Part shown: piece after piece, positions 10,060-18,582 of the stretch
Layout: each line of letters opens with the position of its first letter
Numbering within the stretch: position 1 is the first letter of the stretch
Source of the DNA: Rossellomorea aquimaris
Lineage (GTDB): Bacteria > Bacillota > Bacilli > Bacillales > Bacillaceae_B
Assembly: GCF_000935355.1 (NCBI RefSeq)
Contig: NZ_JXZC01000001.1
Coordinates: forward strand, 992,001-1,056,000
Reading direction: 5' to 3'
DNA length: 64,000 nucleotides
The notes under the pieces: generated by a model
Database searches by the model: none
The model's input: the letters and a program-made list of their open reading frames with translations, nothing else
Told to the model about the DNA's origin: nothing
Position numbers and translations under genes: made by a program

Positions 10060-11073
10060 TCACTTCTTACCTTTAACATAATCTGCATCAAATAAAAACA
10101 GTCTCATTAACAAGTAAAGAGATGGAATCAATAAAAGCAACCCTGCTATGAAGACGATTACCAGTGCCATTCCCATTGTTGGATTCGTTACACTCGTTTC
10201 AATCGTAATGAACGGTTTTAGAATATAAGGTAAATGCGATGCACCGTAGCCAAAGAAGGCAAAGAAGAATTGCAGCATAACCAAAATAAAGGCAGTTCCA
10301 AAATTCTTACGCAGATAGATTAAGAGTGATGCACCGAAGAAGCATAGGAGTGATAACCCAAACATCCACCAAATATCAATGGCCTTTGTAAAATGCTCTG
10401 CATTATGCTCTCTTAAAGACACAAACACTAATAAGCTTGCAAGAATGGTCGGTGGACTCCAAAACAGAGAAAACTTTCTTAATTCCTCCCTGGAATCCAT
10501 ATCCCCTGCACGGTTTGCATAATAGGTTAGAAAAGTCGCACTAATAAATAACACCGACACAATGGAGAGTGCCACCACACTCCATGAATAAGGACTGGTA
10601 AAAAGCTCCCCGGCCAAGAAGATGACCTTATCTCCCTTTTCTTCCAGAAACCCGCCTTCTGAGATCGTTAATGCCGTCGATAGAGAAGCAGGAATTAATA
10701 ACCCGGTTGCTCCGTATAAAAACAGATACACGATATTATCCTTTGAGCCGTAATTTCCAAATGCATAGAAGCTTCCCCTTATGGCAATCAAGATGATGGC
10801 GATACTTCCCGGAAGTAATAATGCCGTTCCATAATAATAGGCTGCGTCGGGAAAAAAACCGACAAGACCCACAAAGAAGAAGACAAAAAAGACGTTTGTT
10901 ACTTCCCATACCGGAGAAAGATATCTGCTGATCAACACGTTTAATGTATGCTCCTTGCCTTTCATTCTTCCATAAAAGGCGAAGAAGCCAGCCCCGAAAT
11001 CAATCGATGCCACAATAAGGTACCCGTAAAGGAATATCCACAATACGGTAATCCCTACTACTTCCAAACTCAT
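10060..11073 (-). CDS. cydB: Cytochrome bd-type quinol oxidase subunit II
   Basis: Membrane subunit of the terminal oxidase that partners CydA; it carries no catalytic haem ligands itself. The 337-residue protein has about eight hydrophobic segments and the family N-terminal signature (LYGYLIVASIDFGAGFF). ATG 11073 is preferred because AGGGAGGA lies 6 nt upstream; the ATG at 11079 abuts it. It is 70 nt downstream of cydA. Sequence and short length resemble the B. subtilis YthB type as much as CydB. No cydC or cydD assembly exporter follows here. Confidence 0.9.
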   Translation of the reverse strand: MSLEVVGITVLWIFLYGYLIVASIDFGAGFFAFYGRMKGKEHTLNVLISRYLSPVWEVTNVFFVFFFVGLVGFFPDAAYYYGTALLLPGSIAIILIAIRGSFYAFGNYGSKDNIVYLFLYGATGLLIPASLSTALTISEGGFLEEKGDKVIFLAGELFTSPYSWSVVALSIVSVLFISATFLTYYANRAGDMDSREELRKFSLFWSPPTILASLLVFVSLREHNAEHFTKAIDIWWMFGLSLLCFFGASLLIYLRKNFGTAFILVMLQFFFAFFGYGASHLPYILKPFITIETSVTNPTMGMALVIVFIAGLLLLIPSLYLLMRLFLFDADYVKGKK

Positions 11074-11143
11074 GCCCATTCCTCCCTTAAAGCTTGAAGC
11101 CCCTTCTCCTCGACTACTAAAGAAGGAGCCCTTTTATTTCTCA

Positions 11144-12481
11144 TTAACTCGCTTTCTTAGGAAAACGTTGTTCTAATTCCGCCTCTGCAGGCTTGTTTTT
11201 GAACATTTTGATTAATACAACCACACATAGTACGCCCAGGAGGATATAAAGACCAACAAACAACGCAAACGTCAAGCCTACTCCATCGGCTTTCGTTGCA
11301 GCATCTGCCACTTTCATATACCCTCTCATGATCCACGGCTGTCGCCCCACCTCGGCATAAATCCAACCAAATTCAATCGCCAGCATCGCAAGTGGTCCAC
11401 TCGCTACAATACCCCATAAAAGAGGCTTGTTCCATTCATTTCGCTTCTTCCACTTCCAGAATAAAATAAATGCAGCTGAAATAAAGATACTGTAAAATCC
11501 AATTGATACCATCAGGTCGAACATATAGTGAATCCATAAAGGCGGCCGCTCATCTTCAGGAAATTCATTCAGACCAATAACCTCTGTTTCAAAAGAACTC
11601 CCTGCCAGAAAACTTAAGAATCCGGGTAAGCGTATCTCATTATGGACCTCATTATTTTCATCCAGTGTTCCAAATACGATCAGATCCGCATTCTCTTCCG
11701 TTTCAAAGTGCCATTCTGCTGCGGCGAGCTTCTCAGGCTGATACTCCGCCAGGAATTTGGCTGATAAGTCCCCTGCCAAAGCAGTGGCAAAAGCGAAAAT
11801 CAGTGCAGAAACCATCGTTAAACGCAGGGCTTTCTTATGATACTCCCCGCCTTTCTTACGAAGAATCGCAAATGCCGTAATCGCCGCCAACACTAAAGCA
11901 GATGTTAAATAGGCAGTCGTCAATACGTGAAACACTTTTGTAGGAGTTGCCGGATTCAACATCGCAGCAATCGGATCGATATTAATTGCTTTCCCATTTT
12001 CCAATTCAAACCCTTGAGGCGTGTTCATAAACGCATTCACCGTCGTAATGAACAACGCAGAAGCTGAAGAACCAATCATAACGGGAATCGTCAGCAGCCA
12101 GTGAATCCACTTATTCTTAAATCGGTCCCAAGTATAAAGATAGATTCCTAAAAAGATAGCCTCAAAGAAAAACGCAAAAGTTTCCATAAATAAGGGCAGG
12201 GCAATCAACTGTCCGGCCACCTGCATAAACGAAGGCCATAATAAGGACAGCTGCAACCCTATGGCTGTACCGGTTACAACCCCCACCGCAACTGTAATGG
12301 TAAATCCCCTTGCCCATCTTCTCGCAAGCAATAGATAATGGGGATCATTCCGTTTGATCCCCATAAACTCTGCAATGGCAATCATGATCGGCACCCCTAC
12401 CCCAATCGTCGCAAATATAATATGGAATGCAAGGGTTGTCGACGTGAGCATTCTACTCAAAACCACACTATCCAAAACCAT
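11144..12481 (-). CDS. cydA: Cytochrome bd-type quinol oxidase subunit I
   Basis: Haem-bearing catalytic subunit that oxidises quinol and reduces oxygen to water in the cytoplasmic membrane. Visible: the N-terminal His in AFHIIFATIGVG (high-spin haem ligand region), several Trp/Gly-rich helices, and the conserved GWIYAEVGRQPWIMRG block. At 445 residues it lacks a long Q-loop insertion, so it belongs to the short-Q-loop class and looks like B. subtilis YthA. ATG 12481 follows GGGGGAGTAG. A Rex operator upstream implies induction at high NADH or low oxygen. The exact subtype (bd or bb') cannot be settled from sequence alone. Confidence 0.93.
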   Translation of the reverse strand: MVLDSVVLSRMLTSTTLAFHIIFATIGVGVPIMIAIAEFMGIKRNDPHYLLLARRWARGFTITVAVGVVTGTAIGLQLSLLWPSFMQVAGQLIALPLFMETFAFFFEAIFLGIYLYTWDRFKNKWIHWLLTIPVMIGSSASALFITTVNAFMNTPQGFELENGKAINIDPIAAMLNPATPTKVFHVLTTAYLTSALVLAAITAFAILRKKGGEYHKKALRLTMVSALIFAFATALAGDLSAKFLAEYQPEKLAAAEWHFETEENADLIVFGTLDENNEVHNEIRLPGFLSFLAGSSFETEVIGLNEFPEDERPPLWIHYMFDLMVSIGFYSIFISAAFILFWKWKKRNEWNKPLLWGIVASGPLAMLAIEFGWIYAEVGRQPWIMRGYMKVADAATKADGVGLTFALFVGLYILLGVLCVVVLIKMFKNKPAEAELEQRFPKKAS

Positions 12482-12551
12482 TCACTACTCCCCCTACCGA
12501 ATTACTTTTTTTCGTAAACAGCTCTTTCCTCCTGTTTATCACTTATGGTCC

Positions 12552-12557
12552 ATTATA
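12552..12557 (-). promoter_or_regulatory. -10 element of the cydAB promoter
   Basis: A consensus TATAAT on the minus strand lies about 70 bp before the cydA start. The region 17 bp further upstream has no good -35 (ATCACA), which would fit an activated or repressed promoter. The Rex site lies about 40 bp upstream. Confidence 0.5.
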
Positions 12558-12598
12558 AAACCTGAAAATGAGTTTGTGATGTGTTGAACATGAATATT

Positions 12599-12616
12599 TT
12601 GTGACGTTTTTCACAA
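12599..12616 (-). promoter_or_regulatory. Rex operator upstream of cydAB
   Basis: TTGTGACGTTTTTCACAA is an inverted repeat TTGTGA-N6-TCACAA and matches the Rex consensus closely. Rex represses cyd genes when NADH is low. A second half-site (TTGTGATG at about 12574) lies nearer the -10 box. Confidence 0.82.
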
Positions 12617-12686
12617 ACATTAGTTCTACCTTTATATTAGGGGTTTTTAGGGTGGTTGGCAATGATGTTGCTTGGGTTGGTTTTGG

Positions 12687-13154
12687 CTATAGATTTTGGT
12701 GGGGGAAGTTTTTTGGGAGAGAATAGGTTGTTCCTTTGCCCTTACCTTTGGTTACTAAGTTCATAGTGTTGAGGATTCTATGAGTGATTTTCTGGGATTC
12801 AATGCCCAGAAATTCTCTAGCCTTCCTATTGCTTATAGTAGGACCCTTTAATAACAGGAAGTCATAAATGGCTTGCACATGGGCAATTCTGTCATAGTAC
12901 CCGCATGATGGGCATAACCACGAACATCTGTGACGAATCATGGAATATGACATACATGAAATGCACTGCACTCCAGAGATGATTTCCTTTTCAATGGGGG
13001 ATGGTATGTATTGGGTGTGGTGTTTGATAAGGAGATGAGAAGTGTTCGTTAATTCTTTGGCAGTCTGATGGAGCTTGCAATAATTTTGTTGAATCGATAA
13101 AAACTCTGATACAAAGCTCTCTAACTTTATGCGAGAATTTTGTCTGGGGGGCTC
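12687..13154 (-). pseudogene. C-terminal remnant of a NERD-domain (nuclease-related) protein
   Basis: An open frame of 155 codons runs from the stop at 12687 up to an in-frame TAA at 13155, without a usable start or ribosome-binding site. It reads like the C-terminal half of Bacillus NERD proteins: a predicted helical segment, then two Cys pairs (CISC and CPSC, a zinc ribbon), then a winged-helix-like tail ending KGTTYSLPK. The NERD nuclease-like domain that should precede it is absent. An internal GTG at 12971 would give only 94 residues. I regard it as a decayed gene. Confidence 0.7.
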
Positions 13155-13183
13155 TTATCTGCCTGATTCAGAATTTATCTGCC
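13155..13183 (+). repeat. Two direct copies of TTATCTGCC
   Basis: TTATCTGCC occurs at 13155-13163 and 13175-13183, separated by 11 bp, exactly where the NERD remnant's frame ends. The following ~80 bp (13186-13266) are unusually rich in A and C and look like non-coding spacer. Confidence 0.5.
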
Positions 13184-13266
13184 ATTACCCATAACTCGAC
13201 AAATTCCGCATTACCCCTACGCCCCTATACCACCTCCCAACACCACTCCCTCTACCATAACCACAA

Positions 13267-13300
13267 CAAAAAAACCCCGCACACACCAGTGCAGGGCTCC
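13267..13300 (-). terminator. Terminator of yknUV
   Basis: Minus strand: CCCTGCAC TGGT GTGTGCGGGG stem-loop followed by seven T, just after the yknV stop codon. Confidence 0.85.
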
Positions 13301-13307
13301 TCCAAAC

Positions 13308-15137
13308 TCACATCGCATCCAACATTCTGAACTGCGATTTAACCAGCTCATAATAATCACCCTGCTGCTCCATTAGCTCATCGTGGTTACCGGATTCTTT
13401 GATTCTTCCATTTTCCAGAACAAAGATATTGTCCGATTCACGGATCGTGGATAGGCGGTGGGCGATGATGATCGCGGTCCGGCCGTTCAGTAGTTTTTTC
13501 AGTGCGTTTTGGATTTTGACTTCTGTTTCTGTATCGATGGATGCTGTCGCTTCATCCAATATGATGATTCTCGGGTTTGCCAAGAGTGCCCGGGCGAATG
13601 ACAGTAATTGTCTTTCACCGACTGATAATACGTTCCCCCGTTCTTCAACTTCGGTCTCGTATCCATTAGAAAGCTTCTCGATGAATTCATCAGCTCCGAT
13701 TGCTTCGGCGGCTTTCTTAACCTCTTCGTCCGTAGCATCTGGACGTCCAAATCGGATGTTATCCATGATCGTTCCGGAGAAGATGAAGGTATCCTGAAGG
13801 ACGATGCTGATTTGGCTTCTTAAGCTTGAAACGGATGCATCCCTCAGGTTCACCCCATCAATCTTCACTTCACCTTTCGTCGGGTCGTAAAAACGGCTGA
13901 TAAGGTTGGCAATCGTGGTTTTTCCTGAACCGGTATGACCGACTAATGCGACGGTTTGGCCGGCTTTCATTTCAAGGTTAATGTTTTGCAATGCTTTTCG
14001 TTTGTCATCGTAGGAGAATTCAACATTCTCAAATTGAATTCTTCCTTTGATGTCAGTCAGGTTCACTGCATTCGTTTTTTCATTTACAATCGGTTGTTCA
14101 TCGAGGAATTCAAAGATACGCTCTGATGAAGCCATACCGATCAGTAGTTGATTATATACTTGACCTAGCCTTGAAATAGGTTCCCAGAACATCCCCAGGT
14201 AGAAGGCGAATGAAACGAATTCTCCGAGTTCCAATGAGCCGCCTTGAATGAGATGGGCACCGTACCATATGAGGACCGCTGTCCCTATGGCGTTTGTCAA
14301 TTCTACCAGCGGGCGGAACATGGCATTTTTCTTTGTGGCTGTTCTCCAGCTATCGAAGTTTTCGGTGTTTACCCCATCGAAGAAGGCCATGTTTTCTTTT
14401 TCTTGAGTGAATGATTGAGTAACACGGATCCCCTGAATGCTTTCATTCAGATGGGAATTTAGCTTCGATTGCTTGAGTCGTACCATCTGCCAGGATCTGC
14501 GGATGTTTTTCCGTAAGCTGGTTGAAATAAAAAACATGATTGGCAGAATGACCATGACGGCCAGTGTTAACTCAGGACTTAACGTAAATAGGATGACGAT
14601 GATTCCAATAAGTAGAATGATATCCATCAAGAGATTTATAACTCCGTTTGTGAAGAGTTCCTGCAGGGAGTTAATGTCATTCATGATCCGGACCAGGATG
14701 GAACCGGCCGACCTCTGATCAAAGAAGCGATGGGATAACCATTGAACATGGCTGAAAAGATGCTTTCTGAGATCGTATATGACCCCTTGCCCCAGCTGAT
14801 TCATCCATCTGATCCTGAGCACGTTTGCAACGTAGTTCAATACATAGAGTCCTGCGATAATTCCAACTAGTGTAAAGAGTAAATTGGAATCCTTCTGCCT
14901 GATTGCTTTGTCTAATGTGTATACCCCGATCAGAATAGGTACGATCAATCGTACTGCTGTTGTGATTAGAACGGTGATGATGGATAAGGGCAGAAGTTTT
15001 TTAGAATAGGGTTTTAAATACGTTAGTAACCGGTAGAGTTGTTCCCAGTTAAACGGCTTATCAATCACTTGATCTGTAGAGTAATGGAATCTGCTTAGTA
15101 CGCTTTTGTTCACTTTGTTTTTCTGACTCAAATCCAC
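13308..15137 (-). CDS. yknV: Heterodimeric ABC exporter subunit, YknV-like
   Basis: Multidrug/lipid-type ABC half-exporter: six-helix membrane domain (about residues 45-330), then a nucleotide-binding domain with Walker A GHTGSGKTT, signature LSVGERQL and Walker B IIILDEATASID. The catalytic Glu is present, but the signature deviates from LSGGQ. With its partner YknU it should form one consensus and one degenerate ATP site, the asymmetric arrangement known for heterodimeric exporters. GTG 15137 or TTG 15131 could be the start; both sit near AGGAAGGGTAGGTG. It begins 4 nt after yknU. Confidence 0.9.
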   Translation of the reverse strand: MDLSQKNKVNKSVLSRFHYSTDQVIDKPFNWEQLYRLLTYLKPYSKKLLPLSIITVLITTAVRLIVPILIGVYTLDKAIRQKDSNLLFTLVGIIAGLYVLNYVANVLRIRWMNQLGQGVIYDLRKHLFSHVQWLSHRFFDQRSAGSILVRIMNDINSLQELFTNGVINLLMDIILLIGIIVILFTLSPELTLAVMVILPIMFFISTSLRKNIRRSWQMVRLKQSKLNSHLNESIQGIRVTQSFTQEKENMAFFDGVNTENFDSWRTATKKNAMFRPLVELTNAIGTAVLIWYGAHLIQGGSLELGEFVSFAFYLGMFWEPISRLGQVYNQLLIGMASSERIFEFLDEQPIVNEKTNAVNLTDIKGRIQFENVEFSYDDKRKALQNINLEMKAGQTVALVGHTGSGKTTIANLISRFYDPTKGEVKIDGVNLRDASVSSLRSQISIVLQDTFIFSGTIMDNIRFGRPDATDEEVKKAAEAIGADEFIEKLSNGYETEVEERGNVLSVGERQLLSFARALLANPRIIILDEATASIDTETEVKIQNALKKLLNGRTAIIIAHRLSTIRESDNIFVLENGRIKESGNHDELMEQQGDYYELVKSQFRMLDAM

Positions 15138-15141
15138 TCAC

Positions 15142-16896
15142 CTACCCTTCCTGAGTTTGTAATATTTTTTTCTGGTCCTTGTATTGGATGTCATAGATCC
15201 GTTGATACGGCCCATTATTCTTTAGTAGGAATTCATGAACTCCCCTTTCGACGACTTTCCCGTTTTCCAGTACGAGTATTTCGTCTGCATGCTTAAGAGA
15301 CGAAATTCGGTGTGCAATGATAAAGGTCGTTCGATCCGACATCACTTCTTTCAGCGCTTTTTGAATTCTGAATTCGGTTTCCATGTCTACGGCGCTTGTA
15401 GCGTCATCAAGGATCAGGATCGATGGATCTGTACAGATCGCACGGGCTATGGCAATTCGCTGCTTTTGGCCACCGGAAAGACCTAAACCTCTTTCTCCGA
15501 GTCTTGTGTCGTAGCCATCAGGCAATTCTGAAATGAAATCATGAGCTTGTGCCCGTTTGGCTGCTTCCATGATTTCATCCATGGTTGCTTCAGGTCGCCC
15601 GTACGAAATATTGGCTTTGATGGTCGAGGAAAATAGGAAAGACTCCTGAAGGACGAATCCAATATTTTTGCGCAGGGACTTTAAAGAGTAGTCTTTCAGG
15701 TCCCGGCCATCAATGAGAATTTCTCCTTCTTCGGGTTCATAGAAACGCGTAATGAGTTGTGTGATACTTGTTTTACCCGAGCCGGTCCCTCCGATCAGAC
15801 CGATGACTTTTCCGGGTTCTGCTCTGAAGGAAATATCCTCCAGTGCAGCTTCATCATGAACGGTGTAATTCAGGGACACATGCTTGAACTCCACTTCACC
15901 CTTCATTCGATCGACGTGAAGAACATCTTGATGATCTTTTATTTCTTCATCCACTTCAAGTATCTCGAGTAAACGTTCCCCTGATGCTTTCGATTGGGAA
16001 AACAAGTTAATCGTAAATCCAAGATTCATGATCGGCCAGATAATGTACCACACTAAACTGTAAAACGCGACAAGCTCTCCTGGTTGAAGGTTGCCGTTCA
16101 TCACCAGATAACCACCGTATGCGAGGAGTGTCACCACGCTTACATTTCCCAAGAACTCCATTAATGGAAAGTACTTTGCCCAGATGTCCGAGGTGAAAAG
16201 GTACTTATCTTTATAATCACCGTTTGATCGGTTGAATTTGTTGATTTGATGATCTTCCCGGGATAAGGATTTTACTGTATTGATTCCTGAAATATTTTCT
16301 TGTACATTGGTGTTCAGCTTTCCGAATGACTTTCTGATGCCCCTGAATGCCGGGTGAACCGCTTTATCAAATTTGTATACGGCAATCGCCAGAAATGGTA
16401 AGGAAACGAGGGTGACAAATGTCAGTTGAGGTGAGTAGTAGAACATAACCCCAAAGCTTACCGTTACCAAAAGGAAAAATCGAAGCAATTCGGAAAAACC
16501 AAATGATAAGAAGAAACGGAATGCTTCTACATCTGCCGTCAGCCGGGACATGAGATCCCCTGTTTTGGCATTATCGTAGTAACTGAATGGAAGGAACTGA
16601 AGCTTTTCATACAGTTCGTTTCTCAGTCTGTAGACGGAAGTAATACCGAATAGATCTCCATTATATTGTTGAATAAAGGTAGCAACACCCTTCACTATCA
16701 TGATGCCGATAAACCCGAATGCCAGGTAAGGAATCCACTGGTAGTTCCCTTGCAGAATCACATCATCGATCGTGATTTGCAGGATCATTGGATAGACAAC
16801 AGTAATGCCTGTAACAAAGATCAAAAAGATCATTGAAATGATAAAATGCCTTTTATAAGGCCAATAAAAGGCTTTCAATTTTTTAAATGTATCCAT
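15142..16896 (-). CDS. yknU: Heterodimeric ABC exporter subunit, YknU-like
   Basis: Partner half-exporter of YknV: six membrane helices, then Walker A GGTGSGKTS, canonical signature LSGGQKQR and Walker B ILILDDATSAVD. The usual catalytic Glu is replaced by Asp, so its own ATP site is the degenerate one, while its signature completes the active site of YknV. ATG 16896 follows GAAGGGAG. It is the first gene of a two-gene operon. The substrate is unknown. Confidence 0.9.
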   Translation of the reverse strand: MDTFKKLKAFYWPYKRHFIISMIFLIFVTGITVVYPMILQITIDDVILQGNYQWIPYLAFGFIGIMIVKGVATFIQQYNGDLFGITSVYRLRNELYEKLQFLPFSYYDNAKTGDLMSRLTADVEAFRFFLSFGFSELLRFFLLVTVSFGVMFYYSPQLTFVTLVSLPFLAIAVYKFDKAVHPAFRGIRKSFGKLNTNVQENISGINTVKSLSREDHQINKFNRSNGDYKDKYLFTSDIWAKYFPLMEFLGNVSVVTLLAYGGYLVMNGNLQPGELVAFYSLVWYIIWPIMNLGFTINLFSQSKASGERLLEILEVDEEIKDHQDVLHVDRMKGEVEFKHVSLNYTVHDEAALEDISFRAEPGKVIGLIGGTGSGKTSITQLITRFYEPEEGEILIDGRDLKDYSLKSLRKNIGFVLQESFLFSSTIKANISYGRPEATMDEIMEAAKRAQAHDFISELPDGYDTRLGERGLGLSGGQKQRIAIARAICTDPSILILDDATSAVDMETEFRIQKALKEVMSDRTTFIIAHRISSLKHADEILVLENGKVVERGVHEFLLKNNGPYQRIYDIQYKDQKKILQTQEG

Positions 16897-16938
16897 AATT
16901 TCTCTCCCTTCAATGTTCCAGAAAAAAACGACGTACTA

Positions 16939-16967
16939 ATAAATATATCGGCTTTCGAAATATTTAT
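16939..16967 (-). promoter_or_regulatory. 29-bp near-palindrome upstream of yknU
   Basis: ATAAATATATCG (16939-16950), 5-nt centre, CGAAATATTTAT (16956-16967); only one base pair breaks the symmetry. It lies about 45 bp before the yknU start, where a -10-like TATATT also sits. It looks like a repressor operator; the regulator is unknown. Confidence 0.45.
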
Positions 16968-17050
16968 CTACCCTTTTTTAGAATTTTTTACTTTTTTATG
17001 AATTATCCTTCTAATCGTATTATTCTTATTTATTGTAAAAATGAATCCAC

Positions 17051-17079
17051 AAAAAAAGATCGGTCTTTTGACCGATCTC
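17051..17079 (-). terminator. Terminator of ykuV
   Basis: GATCGGTC TTTT GACCGATC stem; on the minus strand it is followed by TTTTTTTG, 20 nt after the ykuV stop. Confidence 0.88.
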
Positions 17080-17100
17080 TTCTCCATAATACGTTTGAAC

Positions 17101-17556
17101 TCATTCGCTTTTTTCCATTTCATCCAACACACGATTGACACGCTTTTCAAGCATTTTCATTCCGCTTCCTCCTGCTTGGAAGTGACGAAGATTCCCATCT
17201 TTATCAAATACATAGTAAGCTGGCACGTATTGATTTTCAAATGCATCAGTTAACTTATGCTCACTGTCTACGAAGATTGGCTGAGTGATATCGTGCTCAG
17301 CCGCTACCTTTTTGATTTCTTCCATGTTAAGGTCGTCTTCAGAACGTGGCATATGAACAGCCATCACGTTCAGTTTATCACTGTATTTGTCTCGGAATTC
17401 ATTTACTTGAGGCATGGCCTCTTTACATAGGTGACAAGAGATGGACCAGAAGTGGATAAGCGTCGGCTTTTCTCCCACCAGATCCCCCTTTGTTACTTCT
17501 CCATTCAACCATTCTGTGGCGCCCGTTAGATCAGGCATTGGTTCACGAAGTTTCAT
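17101..17556 (-). CDS. ykuV: Thioredoxin-like thiol-disulfide oxidoreductase YkuV
   Basis: Cytosolic TlpA/thioredoxin-fold oxidoreductase with the redox motif CHLC (SISCHLCKEAMP) and the cis-Pro segment VPAYYVFD. It is 151 residues long from ATG 17556, chosen because AAGGAGG lies 8 nt upstream; the TTG at 17574 precedes that site. Sequence is close to B. subtilis YkuV. It lies just downstream of the peroxiredoxin YkuU, which suggests it could recycle it, but a terminator separates them. Confidence 0.93.
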   Translation of the reverse strand: MKLREPMPDLTGATEWLNGEVTKGDLVGEKPTLIHFWSISCHLCKEAMPQVNEFRDKYSDKLNVMAVHMPRSEDDLNMEEIKKVAAEHDITQPIFVDSEHKLTDAFENQYVPAYYVFDKDGNLRHFQAGGSGMKMLEKRVNRVLDEMEKSE

Positions 17557-17648
17557 TAATAGAGCCTCCTTCAATCTGTCTTAAGTATTATTTCTATTGT
17601 CAACAGGATGAATTTGTCCTACTCCTGTAATTAATGGAATGTGATAAG

Positions 17649-17677
17649 AAAAAGGCCTAACAATCGGTTAGGCCTTT
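17649..17677 (-). terminator. Terminator between ykuU and ykuV
   Basis: AAAGGCCTAAC / GTTAGGCCTTT stem with a 5-nt loop, followed on the minus strand by TTTTTC. It implies that ykuV also needs its own promoter or read-through. Confidence 0.87.
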
Positions 17678-17690
17678 ATTCATTTAGAAA

Positions 17691-18233
17691 TTATAAAGTT
17701 TTCTGACCTGGCTTCCAGTTTGCCGGGCAAAGTCCGCCAGTTTGAAGTGCTTGAAGTACACGTAGGGTTTCTTCAACGTCACGGCCGATATTGTTGTGGA
17801 ATACTACTTGATATTGCAGTTCCCCTTCCGGGTTGATGATGTATAGTCCGCGAAGAGCGATACCTTCATCTTCGATTAGCACTCCGTATTCGCTGGATAC
17901 GCTATGGTTTGTATCTGCAGCTAATGGGTATCTTAACTCACCAAGACCATTTTCTTTACGGTCTGTGTTGATCCAAGCTAAGTGTGTATGAATAGTGTCT
18001 GTAGAGACACCGATAACTTCTGCATCTAAATCTTCGAACTCATCGTAGCGGTCTGACATTGCTGTAATTTCAGTTGGACAAACGAAAGTGAAGTCCATTG
18101 GGTAGAAGAACAATACTGTCCACTTATCGTTTTTCATATTTTCTTCCAGTGACACCTTACCGAATTCTTTGTTTGGCAATACAGCGTCCATTTCAAAACG
18201 TGGAGCTTGTTTGCCTACCATGCGTTCTGCCAT
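17691..18233 (-). CDS. ykuU: 2-Cys peroxiredoxin YkuU
   Basis: Thiol peroxidase of the AhpC/Prx family. The peroxidatic Cys is Cys52 (DFTFVCPTE) and the resolving Cys is Cys169 (GGLCPANW). The 180 residues are near-identical to B. subtilis YkuU as I recall it. ATG 18233 follows a good GGAGGGATTC. A strong promoter and a large AT-rich dyad lie upstream. Confidence 0.95.
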   Translation of the reverse strand: MAERMVGKQAPRFEMDAVLPNKEFGKVSLEENMKNDKWTVLFFYPMDFTFVCPTEITAMSDRYDEFEDLDAEVIGVSTDTIHTHLAWINTDRKENGLGELRYPLAADTNHSVSSEYGVLIEDEGIALRGLYIINPEGELQYQVVFHNNIGRDVEETLRVLQALQTGGLCPANWKPGQKTL

Positions 18234-18313
18234 GAGTGAATCCCTCCAATGAGTTTTTAATGAAATATTTTATCTGAGAAAGGAAGGCTTGTCCTTTCTG
18301 AATCACAATTTTA

Positions 18314-18342
18314 ATTATATAGGATTAATTTTTTTTAGTCAA
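18314..18342 (-). promoter_or_regulatory. Sigma-A promoter of ykuU
   Basis: Minus strand: TTGACT (18342-18337), 17-bp spacer, perfect TATAAT (18319-18314), about 80 bp before the start codon. One of the strongest promoters in the window. Confidence 0.82.
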
Positions 18343-18348
18343 TCTCAA

Positions 18349-18382
18349 ATTATAATCAATTTAATGTTAAAATGATTATAAT
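18349..18382 (-). promoter_or_regulatory. Large dyad, PerR/Fur-like operator upstream of ykuU
   Basis: ATTATAATCA (18349-18358) and TGATTATAAT (18373-18382) form a perfect 10-bp inverted repeat with a 14-bp spacer, starting 6 bp upstream of the -35 box. Each arm resembles half of a Fur-family box. TTATAATCAATTTAA within it matches the PerR consensus (TTATAAT-N-ATTATAA) at 12 of 14 defined positions. Confidence 0.5.
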
Positions 18383-18516
18383 TTATTGACAATATCCCTT
18401 ACTTGGTTTTCCCTATAATATAGAAGTTTACTCACTTTTCTGCCTGATTAAACATCTACATAAAGTTTACCATTTCTCAACTGGGGAATAAAACAATATG
18501 CATTTTGATATACTCT

Positions 18517-18547
18517 TTGACATGTCCCATGGTGAATTGTGTATACT
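18517..18547 (+). promoter_or_regulatory. Possible promoter of the MscS gene
   Basis: TTGACA (18517-18522), 19-bp spacer, TATACT (18542-18547), about 35 bp before the start codon. Hexamers are good, but the spacer is longer than optimal. Confidence 0.5.
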
Positions 18548-18582
18548 AGAATGGTCATTATTTAATGGAAGGATGTTTTGGA

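Noticed and set aside
11157..11366. 69-codon minus-strand frame within cydA
   Set aside because: It is an alternative-frame shadow of the cydA C-terminal coding region.
17581..17640. TTGACA upstream of ykuV as a complete promoter
   Set aside because: No acceptable -10 hexamer occurs at 16-18 bp; only a TAATAC at a much shorter distance.
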